Positions 33,739 through 42,301 of a DNA stretch of 64,000 nucleotides are shown piece by piece; position 1 is the stretch's first letter, and every line of letters starts with the position of its first letter. The translations under genes and the position numbers were made by a program. The notes under the pieces were generated by a model that was given only the letters and a program-made list of their open reading frames with translations, was not told where the DNA came from and searched no databases. The stretch lies in assembly GCA_020850355.1 (NCBI GenBank), contig JADZEX010000044.1, positions 1 through 64,000 on the forward strand, written 5' to 3'. The DNA is from Fimbriimonadaceae bacterium. Its GTDB lineage: Bacteria > Armatimonadota > UBA10988.

Positions 33739-33755
33739 CTGGCCGGCACGGCCAG
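33739..33755 (-). terminator. Hairpin between DUF1080-like gene and pseudopilin
   Basis: CTGGCC (33739-33744) pairs with GGCCAG (33750-33755) around a 5-nt loop in the 162-bp gap between the two minus-strand genes. There is no T-run. It may separate the aldo/keto reductase operon from the pilin gene. I found no convincing promoter in this gap. Confidence 0.25.
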
Positions 33756-33842
33756 CGGCAGTTCGCGGTGGCGGTGTTGCCCCAGGCAGACCACCCCGGC
33801 GACTCGACGCAGCGCGGTGAGGATTGTTCAGTTGTTGCGGAG

Positions 33843-34508
33843 CTATTGCACGGCAGGGGTGCCGGCCACCGCGACATCGTCGAACGCGGCGGTGTCATCG
33901 AACGTGCCGAAACCCACCCGGCCGGCCGGCCAGGCGGTGTCGCGGGCCGTCATCAGCGGCTTTTCGAGATCGTCGAAGAAGACCTCGATCTGGCCATCCG
34001 GCTGGTGTCGCAGACGCGCCGTGTGCCAGCCGTCGGAGAGTCGGGCCTCCGGCTTCTTGGGCGTCTGAAGCGCCGTTCGCTGCTCTCCGTCGACCTTCAT
34101 GATCACGTTGTGAGTGCTGCCGTTGGTGTCGTTGGAGAGGTGGGTGTAGTAGAAGTGAGTGTCGTCTTGCCACCCGAACACCAGCACCACATCGCGGCCC
34201 TTCAGGGTGGTTGGTCGCAGACTCTGCACGCGGGCGGTGAGAGTCGTGTCCTGCAGGCGCTGGTCTTTCAGCAGGACGTACTCGCCCGGCCGCCGGACGC
34301 CCGTGCGGAGGGCGCCCGGCTTGATCAGCGCGAGGTACTGGTTGTCGCCGTCGCGGCGCAGCTCCCAGTTGCTGGCGGTGACGGGTTGCCAGCGGTCCCA
34401 GCCCGCCTGGAAGTCGTCCGCGACGGTGGTCGCGGCCCAGGCGCTGGTCAGGGCCAGGGCGAGCAGCGTCAGACCAGGCGTCCGTCCTGGTACCCGGGGG
34501 TCTGCCAT
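33843..34508 (-). CDS. Secreted LamG/DUF1080-like beta-sandwich protein
   Basis: The protein is 221 residues. A signal peptide (about 1-30, LTLLALALTSAWAA) is followed by a single jelly-roll domain: DDFQAGWDRWQPVTASNWELR, HFYYTHLSNDTNGSTHNVIM, DGWHTARLRHQPDGQIEVFFDD, and the ending AGRVGFGTFDDTAAFDDVAV. This pattern is shared by DUF1080 (3-keto-disaccharide hydrolase) and LamG-type proteins, which bind or hydrolyse glycans. Its start overlaps the aldo/keto reductase gene by 40 nt, so the two are coupled. The DUF1080 link to 3-keto sugars fits an oxidoreductase partner. Confidence 0.72.
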   Translation of the reverse strand: MADPRVPGRTPGLTLLALALTSAWAATTVADDFQAGWDRWQPVTASNWELRRDGDNQYLALIKPGALRTGVRRPGEYVLLKDQRLQDTTLTARVQSLRPTTLKGRDVVLVFGWQDDTHFYYTHLSNDTNGSTHNVIMKVDGEQRTALQTPKKPEARLSDGWHTARLRHQPDGQIEVFFDDLEKPLMTARDTAWPAGRVGFGTFDDTAAFDDVAVAGTPAVQ

Positions 34509-35413
34509 GGCGGAGTCATCCCTTCGGTGGCGATCCGCAGCCGGTCGGCCAGGCTGGCCATCTGGGCGGCGTTGAGAGGCGTGAAGTTGGCGGCCATCTG
34601 AGCGTTCTGATCGAGGTGGGCGACGCTGTCGAGACCGACAATCACCGTCGAGATGCCCTCCAGGCTCATCGCGTAGCGCGGCATGTCGCTGCCCTGCAGG
34701 CCGGCCTGTTGGGCCTGCCGGACCGTCTTCATGGCGACCACGCCGATCTTCTTCTCGCGGGCCAAGGGCAGCAACTGCGTCTCGTAGTCTTTGCCGCGGC
34801 CGCTGGCCGGGAAGACCGTCAGCACCAGGTCCGGGCTGAACCGTCGGATGGCCTCACAGAGCACTGCCGCGCTGGTGTGACCGGTGAAGCCGTAGTTCTG
34901 AATGACGCCCTGGTCGCGCGCCTCGCGTGCGGCCTTGACGCAGCCGGTCTCCATCGCGTCGAGGTTGTCGGCCGGCTTCAGGTCGTGCATGAAGAAGCAC
35001 TGCAGGTGGTCGGTCCCGGTCTCGCGGAGCGTCTTATCGAGCTCGCGCTTGAAGCCGTCGTAGGTCCGCTGGCCGCTCTTGGAGACCAGGATGATCTGTT
35101 CGCGGTGCTTCTTGACCGCCGGCGCGATCATCTGCTGGCTGAGGCCGTAGCCGTTGGCGGTGTCCCAGTAGTTGATGCCATGCACTTCCAGGGCGCGCTC
35201 CAGCACCGCCAGGCACTCTTCGGGCTTGTCCTTGAAGCCTGCCACGAACTGGCTGCCCAGCCCGAGTCCGAGGATGCCGACCTCGAACCCGGTCGAGCCC
35301 AGCGTGCGGCGTTGCACCTTCGGGTCGGCCGCGCCAGCGGCACCGACCAGCCCGGCGGCGGCGACTCCCGCCGCGGCGGCCCGCAGAAAGTCACGTCGAT
35401 CAGTTCGCTGCAT
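34469..35413 (-). CDS. Tat-exported aldo/keto reductase
   Basis: The protein is 314 residues. The N-terminus has a twin-arginine signal (DRRDFLRAAAAG) followed by a hydrophobic stretch. The reductase body begins RRTLGSTGFEVGILGLG. The catalytic tetrad is visible: Asp and Tyr in DTANGYG, Lys in LVSKSGQ and His in FFMHDLK. Such exported AKRs occur widely in Planctomycetes and Armatimonadota; their natural substrates are unknown. The downstream DUF1080-like gene overlaps it, suggesting oxidised sugars as substrates. A promoter is visible at 35455-35484. Confidence 0.9.
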   Translation of the reverse strand: MQRTDRRDFLRAAAAGVAAAGLVGAAGAADPKVQRRTLGSTGFEVGILGLGLGSQFVAGFKDKPEECLAVLERALEVHGINYWDTANGYGLSQQMIAPAVKKHREQIILVSKSGQRTYDGFKRELDKTLRETGTDHLQCFFMHDLKPADNLDAMETGCVKAAREARDQGVIQNYGFTGHTSAAVLCEAIRRFSPDLVLTVFPASGRGKDYETQLLPLAREKKIGVVAMKTVRQAQQAGLQGSDMPRYAMSLEGISTVIVGLDSVAHLDQNAQMAANFTPLNAAQMASLADRLRIATEGMTPPWQTPGYQDGRLV

Positions 35414-35454
35414 GATGTCTTGCGCTCCCAGGGACTTCGTCTTGGCCCCCGTTC

Positions 35455-35484
35455 AATATCGCGCCACGGGCCGGCCGCCGTCAA
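35455..35484 (-). promoter_or_regulatory. Sigma70-type promoter of the aldo/keto reductase operon
   Basis: The minus strand has -35 TTGACG (35479-35484), an 18-bp spacer and -10 GATATT (35455-35460). It lies 42 nt before the start codon. Confidence 0.5.
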
Positions 35485-35574
35485 GCAGCAGGAGAGGGTG
35501 GATGCGCTGCCGTATCGCTCCCTCATGGTGACGACATCGCGCGGTCTGGAGTTCACGCGTCGCCGGAGCCGGCG

Positions 35575-37260
35575 CTGAGCGCCGCCCTGCTGCTGCTGAC
35601 GGGCGCCCTCCCGCTGGTCTGGCCGGCCCCGGAGCTCGATCTCCGGGAGCCCTTCAGCTACTTCAGCCAGCCCACGCTGGTGTTGCCGGTCTGGTCGGCC
35701 GCCTCGCCGGCTGCCAGGCTCAGCCCGCTGCGGGTGACTCCCGACGGCCGCCTGGCCGGCTCGCAGGGCAGCCTGCTGCTGTTGCTGGGCGAACTTCCCC
35801 GGCCGCTGGCTGCGCGGGCCGCCACCTGGCTCGGGCGGGGCGCGCCGCCGCTGGCCTGGGGTGGCCTGGTCGATGACGTCAGCGTGCAGGCGCAGGCGGT
35901 TGGCCAGCCGCTCGAGGCGCTGCCTGGCGAGGTCGGCCTGCTGCGGCTGGTCGCCCGGGCCCGCGTCGCCAGCCGGCTGGTGGTGCGGCTGGCCTGGGTC
36001 GCCGACGGCGGTTGGGGCGCGGCCTGGCCGCTGGCGCAGCCGACGGCCCGGTACACCTTCCACGACGGCTGGCTGAGCCGCGATGGTGCGCTCTGCTACA
36101 CCTTCCCGCTGCTACCGGGACGGACCACGGCGCCGACGCTGGACGAGCCGACCCGCCCGGAGTTCAGCGCCGCCGAGGTGCAGGCCCTGCGGGCCTCGCC
36201 GCTGGGGGTGGTGCGGTACGAGCTGGACCTGGCCCCCGAGAAGCCGCAGGCGCTGGTCTTCCGGATGCCGACCCAGGCGCTCAGCGCAGCGCTGGCGGTG
36301 CCGCTGCTCCGACGCCTCGACTTCGACGAGACCGTCTTGCGGCAGCGCGCCCAGGAAGACGCCTGGCGCGCCACGGCGGCCGCGCTGCAGGTGGCCGAAC
36401 CGAAGGTGGCCGAGACCTGGGCCGCCCTGACGCTGCGCCACCGCGACTGGCGCCCGCCAGCGCTGCCCAGCGCCGCCAGCCTCGCCCAGCGCCCGCTCGA
36501 ACGCGGCCTGGTGCTGCTGCCAGCGGCGGCCGGGCCGGCCTGGCTGAGCCCCTGGCAGACCGCCCAACGCGGCCGCCTCGAGCTGGCGGCGGGCCGCCCG
36601 GCCGCGGCCTTGGCGGCGCTCTATGCGGTGCTGCTGCACAGCACCGCCAGCGGCCAGTTGGCGGACGCCGTGCCGGCCGCCTGGGGCCTCCGCGAGGCGG
36701 GCTACCGCTGGGGAGTGCCGGATGACTCGCGTCCGGCCGCGGCCTGGCTGGCCCTCTTGGGCGAATGCCTGGTGGCCGCGCGCGACGGCCGGCTGGACCT
36801 CGGGACGGCGCTCTCGCCGGCCTGGCTGCAGCCCGGCGCGGTGATTCGCCTGGAGCGTTGGCCGACCGCCGCCGGGCCGCTCGGTTACGAGGTGGTGGCG
36901 ACCGCTGCCGGCTGCCGGGTGCGGTTGTTGCAGCGGCCCTCCGGCGCGCTCCGCTGGCGGCTGCCGTGGTGCTGGCCCGCGGCCAGTGCGAGCGCCGCCG
37001 GACAGCCGTTGCGCGCCACCGCTGGGTGGGTCGACTGGCCGGCCAGCGAGAACGAGTTGGTGGTCGCGGCAGGATCTGCCGAACGCCTCGGCGAACCAAG
37101 CTACGCCGGGTGGTTGGCCGCCTTTCGGGCGCAGTACGCTGAGCGAGCCGCGGCCTGGCAGGCAGACGGTGGGGTCTGGGAGGCGGCGCCAGGGGTGGAA
37201 GACGCCGCCACTCGACGCGTCAGGTACGAGGAGCACAATGGCCGCGTCGGTGACGAGTGA
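35575..37260 (+). CDS. Hypothetical secreted protein with uncertain start
   Basis: I do not recognise the family. The first ATG/GTG/TTG in this frame is GTG 35680, but the frame is clearly coding well before it: LSAALLLLTGALPLVWPAPELDL reads as a signal peptide. CTG 35575 has GGAG 6 nt upstream and would begin this peptide, giving 561 residues. Alternatively the true N-terminus is in another frame (GTG 35498 or ATG 35525, ending FTRRRSRR at TGA 35576-35578) and a one-base frameshift joins them. The body is Ala/Leu/Arg-rich, with beta-rich ends and a helical centre. Its last 23 nt overlap the next gene. Confidence 0.65.
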   Translation: MSAALLLLTGALPLVWPAPELDLREPFSYFSQPTLVLPVWSAASPAARLSPLRVTPDGRLAGSQGSLLLLLGELPRPLAARAATWLGRGAPPLAWGGLVDDVSVQAQAVGQPLEALPGEVGLLRLVARARVASRLVVRLAWVADGGWGAAWPLAQPTARYTFHDGWLSRDGALCYTFPLLPGRTTAPTLDEPTRPEFSAAEVQALRASPLGVVRYELDLAPEKPQALVFRMPTQALSAALAVPLLRRLDFDETVLRQRAQEDAWRATAAALQVAEPKVAETWAALTLRHRDWRPPALPSAASLAQRPLERGLVLLPAAAGPAWLSPWQTAQRGRLELAAGRPAAALAALYAVLLHSTASGQLADAVPAAWGLREAGYRWGVPDDSRPAAAWLALLGECLVAARDGRLDLGTALSPAWLQPGAVIRLERWPTAAGPLGYEVVATAAGCRVRLLQRPSGALRWRLPWCWPAASASAAGQPLRATAGWVDWPASENELVVAAGSAERLGEPSYAGWLAAFRAQYAERAAAWQADGGVWEAAPGVEDAATRRVRYEEHNGRVGDE

Positions 37261-39649
37261 GCCTTGGGTTGAGCGCCTCCTGAACCCGTTCCTGCTGCGC
37301 GAGTTGCGCCGCCAGCAACGGCGCCGGACGTCTTCGTTCGCCGGCCCGCTGGTGCTCTGCGCGTTGACGGTGCTGGGCTTCGTGGCAATCGTTGGCGGGC
37401 TGGCCGTGTTGCAGCTCACCAACCGCCAGCTCGGCGAGGCCGGCCTGCTGCCGACCGACCTGCTGGCCGCCGCGGCCCAGATGCTGGGCACCTGGCTGGT
37501 CGGTGGGGTGGCCTGGCTGACCATCTTCCTGGGCTACTGGCTGGCCACCGGGCAGACCTGGCAGGAGGAGCGCCAGGCGACCATCGAGCTGCTCCTGGCG
37601 AGCCCGATCTCCCGGCCGGCGATGGTCTGGCTGTTGTTGGGCTGGCCGCTCCTCAACATCCTCTTGTATACCCTGCCGCTGTTGCCGCTGCTGGCCCTGC
37701 TGCTGCCGTTCCTGGGCCTGAGTTTCGGAGGCGCGCTGGGGCTGACGCTGATCTTTGTGGTGGTTGCGCTGCTGGCCATGGTGCGGGCTCCGAGCGGGGC
37801 CGGTCAGCGCGCCCGGCGGGCGAGTGCGCGGACCGGTCTGCAGGTTGCGCTGTGGGGCTTCGTGGCGCTCTGGGCGATCCCCCTGGTGGGCTGGCTGGCG
37901 CGGGTCTACCTCGGTCTGGAGGGCCTGGGGCTGGTGCGGTGGCCCTTGGCGCTGCACGCCCTAATGGTCGAGCCGCACCGCTTCTTCGGGGGCGAGGCGG
38001 TGCTCGGGGGGTGGCTGCTGCTGGTCTACGCCCTGGCCCTGCTGCAGCGCTGGCTGGCAGCCTTGCGGCGCCTCGCCGAGGGCACGGAGCAGCAGCCCTG
38101 GCCGGCCGAGGCGGCCGAGCTGCCGCTGCTGGTGCTGCTGCTCTGGTTGGGCTGCGGGCTCTGGTGGGGCCGCGGCACCGCCAGCGATCCGGCGGTGCGG
38201 TTGTGGTTCGGCCTGCACCTGCTCGGGGCCTGCTACCTGCCGTGGCGCTACGGCTGGCCCGAAGGGCGGCAGTGGCTGGTGCTGTGGGCCGTCGGCCCTC
38301 GCTGCCGTTCGCCACTCGCCCTTGCCGCGGCACGGCTGATCGATGTCCTGGCCACGGCGCTGTGGCCAGCGCTGGTCTGGCGGCTGGCGGTCGGCCGCAC
38401 CGGCGGGGCGGCGGTGCCGAGTTGGCAGCCGCTGCTCAACCTGCTGGCGTTGGCGGCCTGCGTCGCCGCCGCCGAGAGTTGGCTGCGGGTGCGGCAGAGC
38501 GACGGCACGGCCAGCGGCGGCCGGTTGCTGCGGCTGGTGACGCTGGCACTGTGGCTGGCGGCGCTGCTGCCGGGCTGCTACGGCCTGCGGTCAGCGGTTG
38601 GCCCGACAGGCTGGACGGCGGCCTTCCTGGCCTGGCCGGCGCCGTTGGGGGCCGTGCTGCTAGGGGGCGGCGGGCTGGCCGCGCTGGGTCGGGCGTGGCA
38701 GACCCAACGGCAGTTGGCGCGGCGCCAGGAGTGCGGTCCGGCCCCCTTGCTGTGGCGCTGGACGCCGCCCCGCTGGCGTGAGAACCCGTTGGTCTGGCGC
38801 GCCGTGCTGGTGATGCAGCGGCGCGGGCTGACGCGAGCCTGGTCGCAAGCGGTGCTGCTGCTGGGTCTGCTGGGCACCGTCGCCGGCCTGCTGGCGCCAG
38901 GACTGCTGGCCGCCGGCGGCCGCGGGCCGGGTGGCACCGTGGGCTGGGCGCTGGCCGGTGCGGCTGAGCTGCTGGGGAACCTGGGGCTGCGGTTCCTGAC
39001 CGGCTGGGGCGTCAGCGGCGGGGCCGCGGTCTGGCTGGGCCTGATCCTCGCCGCTCTGACGGTGGCGACGCCCTGCCTCGTCGCCAGCGCCGCGACACTG
39101 GTCGGGTCAGTGGTCACCGACGAGCGGCAGGCCGGCTCACTCGGCCTGCTGCTGCTCAGCGACCTGCGCGATGCGGAGGTCTCCGAGGGGTTTCTGGTGG
39201 GGCAGCTCTACCCGCTGCTGGAGGCCCTGCTGCTGCTCGACGTGGTCGTCGTGCTGTGGGCTGCGCTGGCGTTCCATCCGCTGGTCTGGGTGGTCAGCGC
39301 CGTGCTGTTGCTGGCCACCAACGGGGCCTTGCTGCTCGCCGGCGGCCTGGCCCTGCTGGGCACCGCGCGCTACCGTGGCCGGGCCAACGGCGCGCCGCTG
39401 GCGATGCTGGCGGTGGTCGGCCCACCGCTCGCGGCGGGGCTGGTGCTGCTGATGGTCCAGAAGGTGGCCGCGGGCTTCGCGGTGAAGCTGCCCGCCGGCA
39501 CGCACCTGACCGTCCTGGCGACCGGCGCCATGCTAGCAGCGGTGGCGGGCGTGGCGGTCTGGACCAGCGGCAGCGGCGCCATCGCGCGGCTACGGCGGGT
39601 CGGTCAGCTCTGGCGCGCGTTCGAGGCGGCGGGCAGTGTCGACCAGTAA
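37238..39649 (+). CDS. Duplicated ABC-2-like multispan membrane protein
   Basis: The protein is 803 residues with about 16-20 hydrophobic segments. It appears to be two ABC-2 permease-like halves in tandem. The first has LLNPFLLRELRRQQRRR before the first helix and QEERQATIELLLASPISRP. The second has RENPLVWRAVLVMQRRGL and TDERQAGSLGLLLLSDLRD. The (Q/D)ERQ(A)xxx-LLLxS cytoplasmic motif is typical of ABC-2/gliding-type permeases. No ATPase gene is adjacent. ATG 37238 has GAGGAG 4 nt upstream and overlaps the preceding gene by 23 nt, indicating coupling. Confidence 0.75.
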   Translation: MAASVTSEPWVERLLNPFLLRELRRQQRRRTSSFAGPLVLCALTVLGFVAIVGGLAVLQLTNRQLGEAGLLPTDLLAAAAQMLGTWLVGGVAWLTIFLGYWLATGQTWQEERQATIELLLASPISRPAMVWLLLGWPLLNILLYTLPLLPLLALLLPFLGLSFGGALGLTLIFVVVALLAMVRAPSGAGQRARRASARTGLQVALWGFVALWAIPLVGWLARVYLGLEGLGLVRWPLALHALMVEPHRFFGGEAVLGGWLLLVYALALLQRWLAALRRLAEGTEQQPWPAEAAELPLLVLLLWLGCGLWWGRGTASDPAVRLWFGLHLLGACYLPWRYGWPEGRQWLVLWAVGPRCRSPLALAAARLIDVLATALWPALVWRLAVGRTGGAAVPSWQPLLNLLALAACVAAAESWLRVRQSDGTASGGRLLRLVTLALWLAALLPGCYGLRSAVGPTGWTAAFLAWPAPLGAVLLGGGGLAALGRAWQTQRQLARRQECGPAPLLWRWTPPRWRENPLVWRAVLVMQRRGLTRAWSQAVLLLGLLGTVAGLLAPGLLAAGGRGPGGTVGWALAGAAELLGNLGLRFLTGWGVSGGAAVWLGLILAALTVATPCLVASAATLVGSVVTDERQAGSLGLLLLSDLRDAEVSEGFLVGQLYPLLEALLLLDVVVVLWAALAFHPLVWVVSAVLLLATNGALLLAGGLALLGTARYRGRANGAPLAMLAVVGPPLAAGLVLLMVQKVAAGFAVKLPAGTHLTVLATGAMLAAVAGVAVWTSGSGAIARLRRVGQLWRAFEAAGSVDQ

Positions 39650-39662
39650 CCGGAGAACGGCA

Positions 39663-40112
39663 ATGCGTGTGTGGCGAGGCCTGGCGGCGGCAACTCTGGT
39701 GGCGCTCGGCGTCCTCGTGGCTGGCTGCGGGGCCGGCCCGGCGAGCCCGTTCTACGAGTTCTTTGGCGGCGGCTCGTCACCGGGCAGCGCCTACAGTGAA
39801 CAGCAGCCGGGGCGCGTGCAGGGGCTGATCGTGACCCGCAACCGCGACGGGCGGGTGCTGATTGTCGGCAGCGCCGCGGAGCTGACCGAGCCGACCACGC
39901 CGTTGCCGGGGGTCACCGTCAGCATCGTCCAACTGGCTTTGACCGGCCAGACCGGGGCCACCGGCACCTACCTCTTCACCGACCTGACGCCGGGCGATTA
40001 CACGCTGCGGATCACCTTGCCGGCGGGGCAAGGCGGCGCGACGGCCGACTTCGCGTTCCGGCTGATCCCGGGCCAGACCCTGGCCGGGCTGCCGGCCGGG
40101 GCCAATCTCTAG
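39663..40112 (+). CDS. Lipoprotein with carboxypeptidase-regulatory-like domain
   Basis: The protein is 149 residues. The lipobox is LVAGC at the end of the signal peptide (MRVWRGLAAATLVALGVLVAGC). A Gly/Ser-rich linker leads to a beta-sandwich of the CarboxypepD_reg/Cna-B type: GRVQGLIVTR, TPLPGVTVSIVQLALTGQTGATGTYLFTDLTPGDYTLRIT. ATG 39663 has GGAGAA upstream. It follows the double permease gene with a 13-bp gap and is likely cotranscribed. Confidence 0.82.
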   Translation: MRVWRGLAAATLVALGVLVAGCGAGPASPFYEFFGGGSSPGSAYSEQQPGRVQGLIVTRNRDGRVLIVGSAAELTEPTTPLPGVTVSIVQLALTGQTGATGTYLFTDLTPGDYTLRITLPAGQGGATADFAFRLIPGQTLAGLPAGANL

Positions 40113-40165
40113 CGCCGGCAGGAGCGGCGGGGCTGGCTGCCGAAGCGCTGGGCGGGAGAAGCCCG

Positions 40166-41020
40166 GTGCTGCTGGCAACGAGTCTGAACGTCCTCTACGA
40201 CTACACCGCCGACATCGACCGCGCCGTCCGGCGGCTGCACGCCGCACGGTTCGACGCCCTCGACTTCAATGGCTGCGACATGCTGCCACTCTGGCGCGGA
40301 GCAGCCGGTGAACTGCACCTGGAACGCCTGCGCGCCGCCGCCGAGGCGGTCGGCCTGCCGTTTGTGCAGGCCCACGGTCCGATGTTCGGGTACTTCGGCG
40401 ACCGCGCGGCCGAGGGCGTGGCCGACACGTTGCGCTGCATCGACTGGTGTGGCCGGCTGCGGGTGCCCTGGATGGTGATGCACCCCGCCAACCTGCCGTG
40501 CGCCGGCGGGCCGGAGGTGCGGCAGGCGGTGCTCGAACGAAACGTCAGCTTCCTCAGCCAGTTCATCCCGGCCCTGGAGCAGCACGGTGTCGGCATGGCG
40601 CTGGAGAACCTCGCCGACACCTTCGGTGGTCAGCGCACTTTCGGCTCGGTGCCCGAGGACCTGATCGACCTGTGCGACGCCCTCGACCATGAGCTGGTCG
40701 GGCTTTGCTGGGACACCGGCCATGCCTTCTTGCAGAAGCTGCCACAGACCTCCAGCCTGCGGGCGCTGGGCTCGCGGCTGAAGGCCATCCATGTCCAGGA
40801 CAACGACGGCCGGGCCGATCTGCACATCCTGCCGTACCACGGGCAGGTCAACTGGGACGAGGTCCTGGCCGGCCTGCGCGCGGCGGGCTACCAGGGCGCC
40901 TTCACCTACGAGGTGCACAACGCGGTGCGCCACCACCCCGACACGCTGCGTGACGAGGCGCTACGGTTGGCGGTGGCCACCGGCCGGCACCTTGTGGCGC
41001 GCTTCGAGCAGGAGGTGTAA
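40166..41020 (+). CDS. Sugar phosphate isomerase/epimerase-like TIM barrel protein
   Basis: The protein is 284 residues. Strand and ligand motifs of the xylose isomerase-like superfamily are clear: RFDALDFNGCDML, WMVMHPAN, GVGMALENLADT with the first metal Glu, GLCWDTGHAF with Asp and His, LKAIHVQDNDG, and GAFTYEVHN with the last Glu. The four metal ligands therefore look intact. Start GTG 40166 has GGGAGAAG upstream. It differs from the 14878-15648 copy, so the two have different substrates. The gap to the preceding gene is 53 bp. Confidence 0.88.
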   Translation: MLLATSLNVLYDYTADIDRAVRRLHAARFDALDFNGCDMLPLWRGAAGELHLERLRAAAEAVGLPFVQAHGPMFGYFGDRAAEGVADTLRCIDWCGRLRVPWMVMHPANLPCAGGPEVRQAVLERNVSFLSQFIPALEQHGVGMALENLADTFGGQRTFGSVPEDLIDLCDALDHELVGLCWDTGHAFLQKLPQTSSLRALGSRLKAIHVQDNDGRADLHILPYHGQVNWDEVLAGLRAAGYQGAFTYEVHNAVRHHPDTLRDEALRLAVATGRHLVARFEQEV

Positions 41021-41122
41021 CCGGCGCCCGATCGCCGACGTCACTGGCCATCGACGGTGGTCCAACCTGCACGCAACGGGCCCGGTGCGACAGGCACGAC
41101 GTCCCGCACGAGGAGAGTGACG

Positions 41123-41641
41123 ATGACGCGACGCAAGCGCTGGCTGTGGGGACTGACGACCTGTGGTGCGCTGGGTCTGCTGGCTCTGTTGGCCGGGCCG
41201 CGAGTGGCCCTGGCGCAAGAGGCGCCCCGCCTGCTGGAGCTGCTGCCCGACGAACTGGCCGACCGGCCGGTGCTGCAGGTGCTGCGCGGCAGTCTGCCGA
41301 AGCTGCTGCGGCTGAAGCGCGAGATGGGGATGCAGCCGGAGCAGTGGACCAAGATCAAGGCGGTCCTGCGGCAGCATGACGCCGAGTTGCGAACCGCCGG
41401 CCGGGCGGTGGCGCAGCGTCACCAGGTGGTCAGCGCGGCGGTCCGGCAGGAGCCGCTGGACGAGCCGGCGGTGCGGCGGGCGGTGGCCGAGATGAACACC
41501 GCGGTGGCCGACCTGGCGATCCTGCGGGCCCGGCTACGCGCCGAGATCAAGCCGCTCTTGACCCCTGCCCAGCAGCAGAAGCTGGAGACCTTCCGGACCG
41601 AGGTCGAGGCCGCGGTGGCCCAGAGCTTCGGGGTCCAGTAG
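41123..41641 (+). CDS. Spy/CpxP-like periplasmic helical protein
   Basis: The protein is 172 residues. A signal peptide (LLALLAGPRVALAQ) is followed by an all-helical Arg/Glu/Ala-rich domain with two LTxxQ-type motifs (MGMQPEQWTKIKAVL and LLTPAQQQKLE), the mark of the Spy/CpxP/ZraP family of periplasmic chaperones and stress sensors. GGAGAG lies before ATG 41123. Its stop codon TAG abuts the ATG of the sigma-factor gene. It is the first gene of a four-gene unit likely devoted to envelope-stress signalling. Confidence 0.78.
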   Translation: MTRRKRWLWGLTTCGALGLLALLAGPRVALAQEAPRLLELLPDELADRPVLQVLRGSLPKLLRLKREMGMQPEQWTKIKAVLRQHDAELRTAGRAVAQRHQVVSAAVRQEPLDEPAVRRAVAEMNTAVADLAILRARLRAEIKPLLTPAQQQKLETFRTEVEAAVAQSFGVQ

Positions 41642-42301
41642 ATGGCCGCCACCTGCTGGCCGACAGCGGGACCCGTGCCGGGCACAGTGCCCGGCACGGG
41701 CTGGCGACTCGACCGGAGCGCCCTGACCCGGCTGCTTTGCGCGGCGGCGCTGCCGGCGGACGAGGCCGCCGACCAGCGCGACGTGCCGTTGGCGCAGGGC
41801 GGCGACCCCGACGCCTTCGAGCGGCTCGTGCGGCGCCATCAGGGGGCGGTCGGTCGGCTGCTGTGGCGCTTCACGCGGGTCCGCGAAGACCACGAGGAAC
41901 TCTTGCAGGAGACCTTTGTGACGGTCTGGCAGCGGCTGGCGCAGTACGACGGTCGCGGCCGTTTCGGCAACTGGGTGCGCCAGGTGGCGGTGCGGCAAGG
42001 CTATGACCACTGGCGGCGGCAGGGGCGCCAACCGGTCGACTACCGCGACGACCTGGAAGAACTGGCCGGCGCGAGCCTTGCAGCGGGTCCCGACCAAACC
42101 GTCGCCGCCGCGGATCTGGTCCACCGGCTGCTGAGTCAGCTCAACCCACGCGACCGGCTGGTGATCACGCTGCTGCACCTGGAGGGCTGCAGCGTCGCCG
42201 AGGCGGCGGCGCTGACTGGGTGGAGCCAGACGATGGTCAAGGTGCAGGCCCACCGGGCCCGCGCCAAGTTGCGGCGGCGGCTGCCCACGGAGGAACGGTG
42301 A
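41642..42301 (+). CDS. ECF RNA polymerase sigma factor
   Basis: The protein is 219 residues as written from ATG 41642. Sigma region 2 is at about 55-125 (FERLVRRHQGAVGRLLWRFTR, then EELLQETFVTVWQRL) and region 4 at about 155-215 (LSQLNPRDRLVITLLHLEGCSVAEAAALTG, the helix-turn-helix). The first 50 residues are unusual for ECF factors and are encoded over a perfect hairpin (41672-41700), so initiation may really be at GTG 41675 or 41687. It is followed, with overlapping codons, by two small membrane proteins, as in CnrH/CnrY/CnrX systems. Confidence 0.88.
   Translation: MAATCWPTAGPVPGTVPGTGWRLDRSALTRLLCAAALPADEAADQRDVPLAQGGDPDAFERLVRRHQGAVGRLLWRFTRVREDHEELLQETFVTVWQRLAQYDGRGRFGNWVRQVAVRQGYDHWRRQGRQPVDYRDDLEELAGASLAAGPDQTVAAADLVHRLLSQLNPRDRLVITLLHLEGCSVAEAAALTGWSQTMVKVQAHRARAKLRRRLPTEER
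41672..41700 (+). promoter_or_regulatory. Perfect hairpin at the 5' end of the sigma-factor gene
   Basis: CCCGTGCCGGGCAC (41672-41685) and its exact reverse complement (41687-41700) are separated by one base, giving a realistic 12-bp stem with a 5-nt loop. Two in-frame GTG codons lie in the stem. Possible roles are attenuation, RNA processing between the Spy-like and sigma genes, or masking of start codons. Confidence 0.45.
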
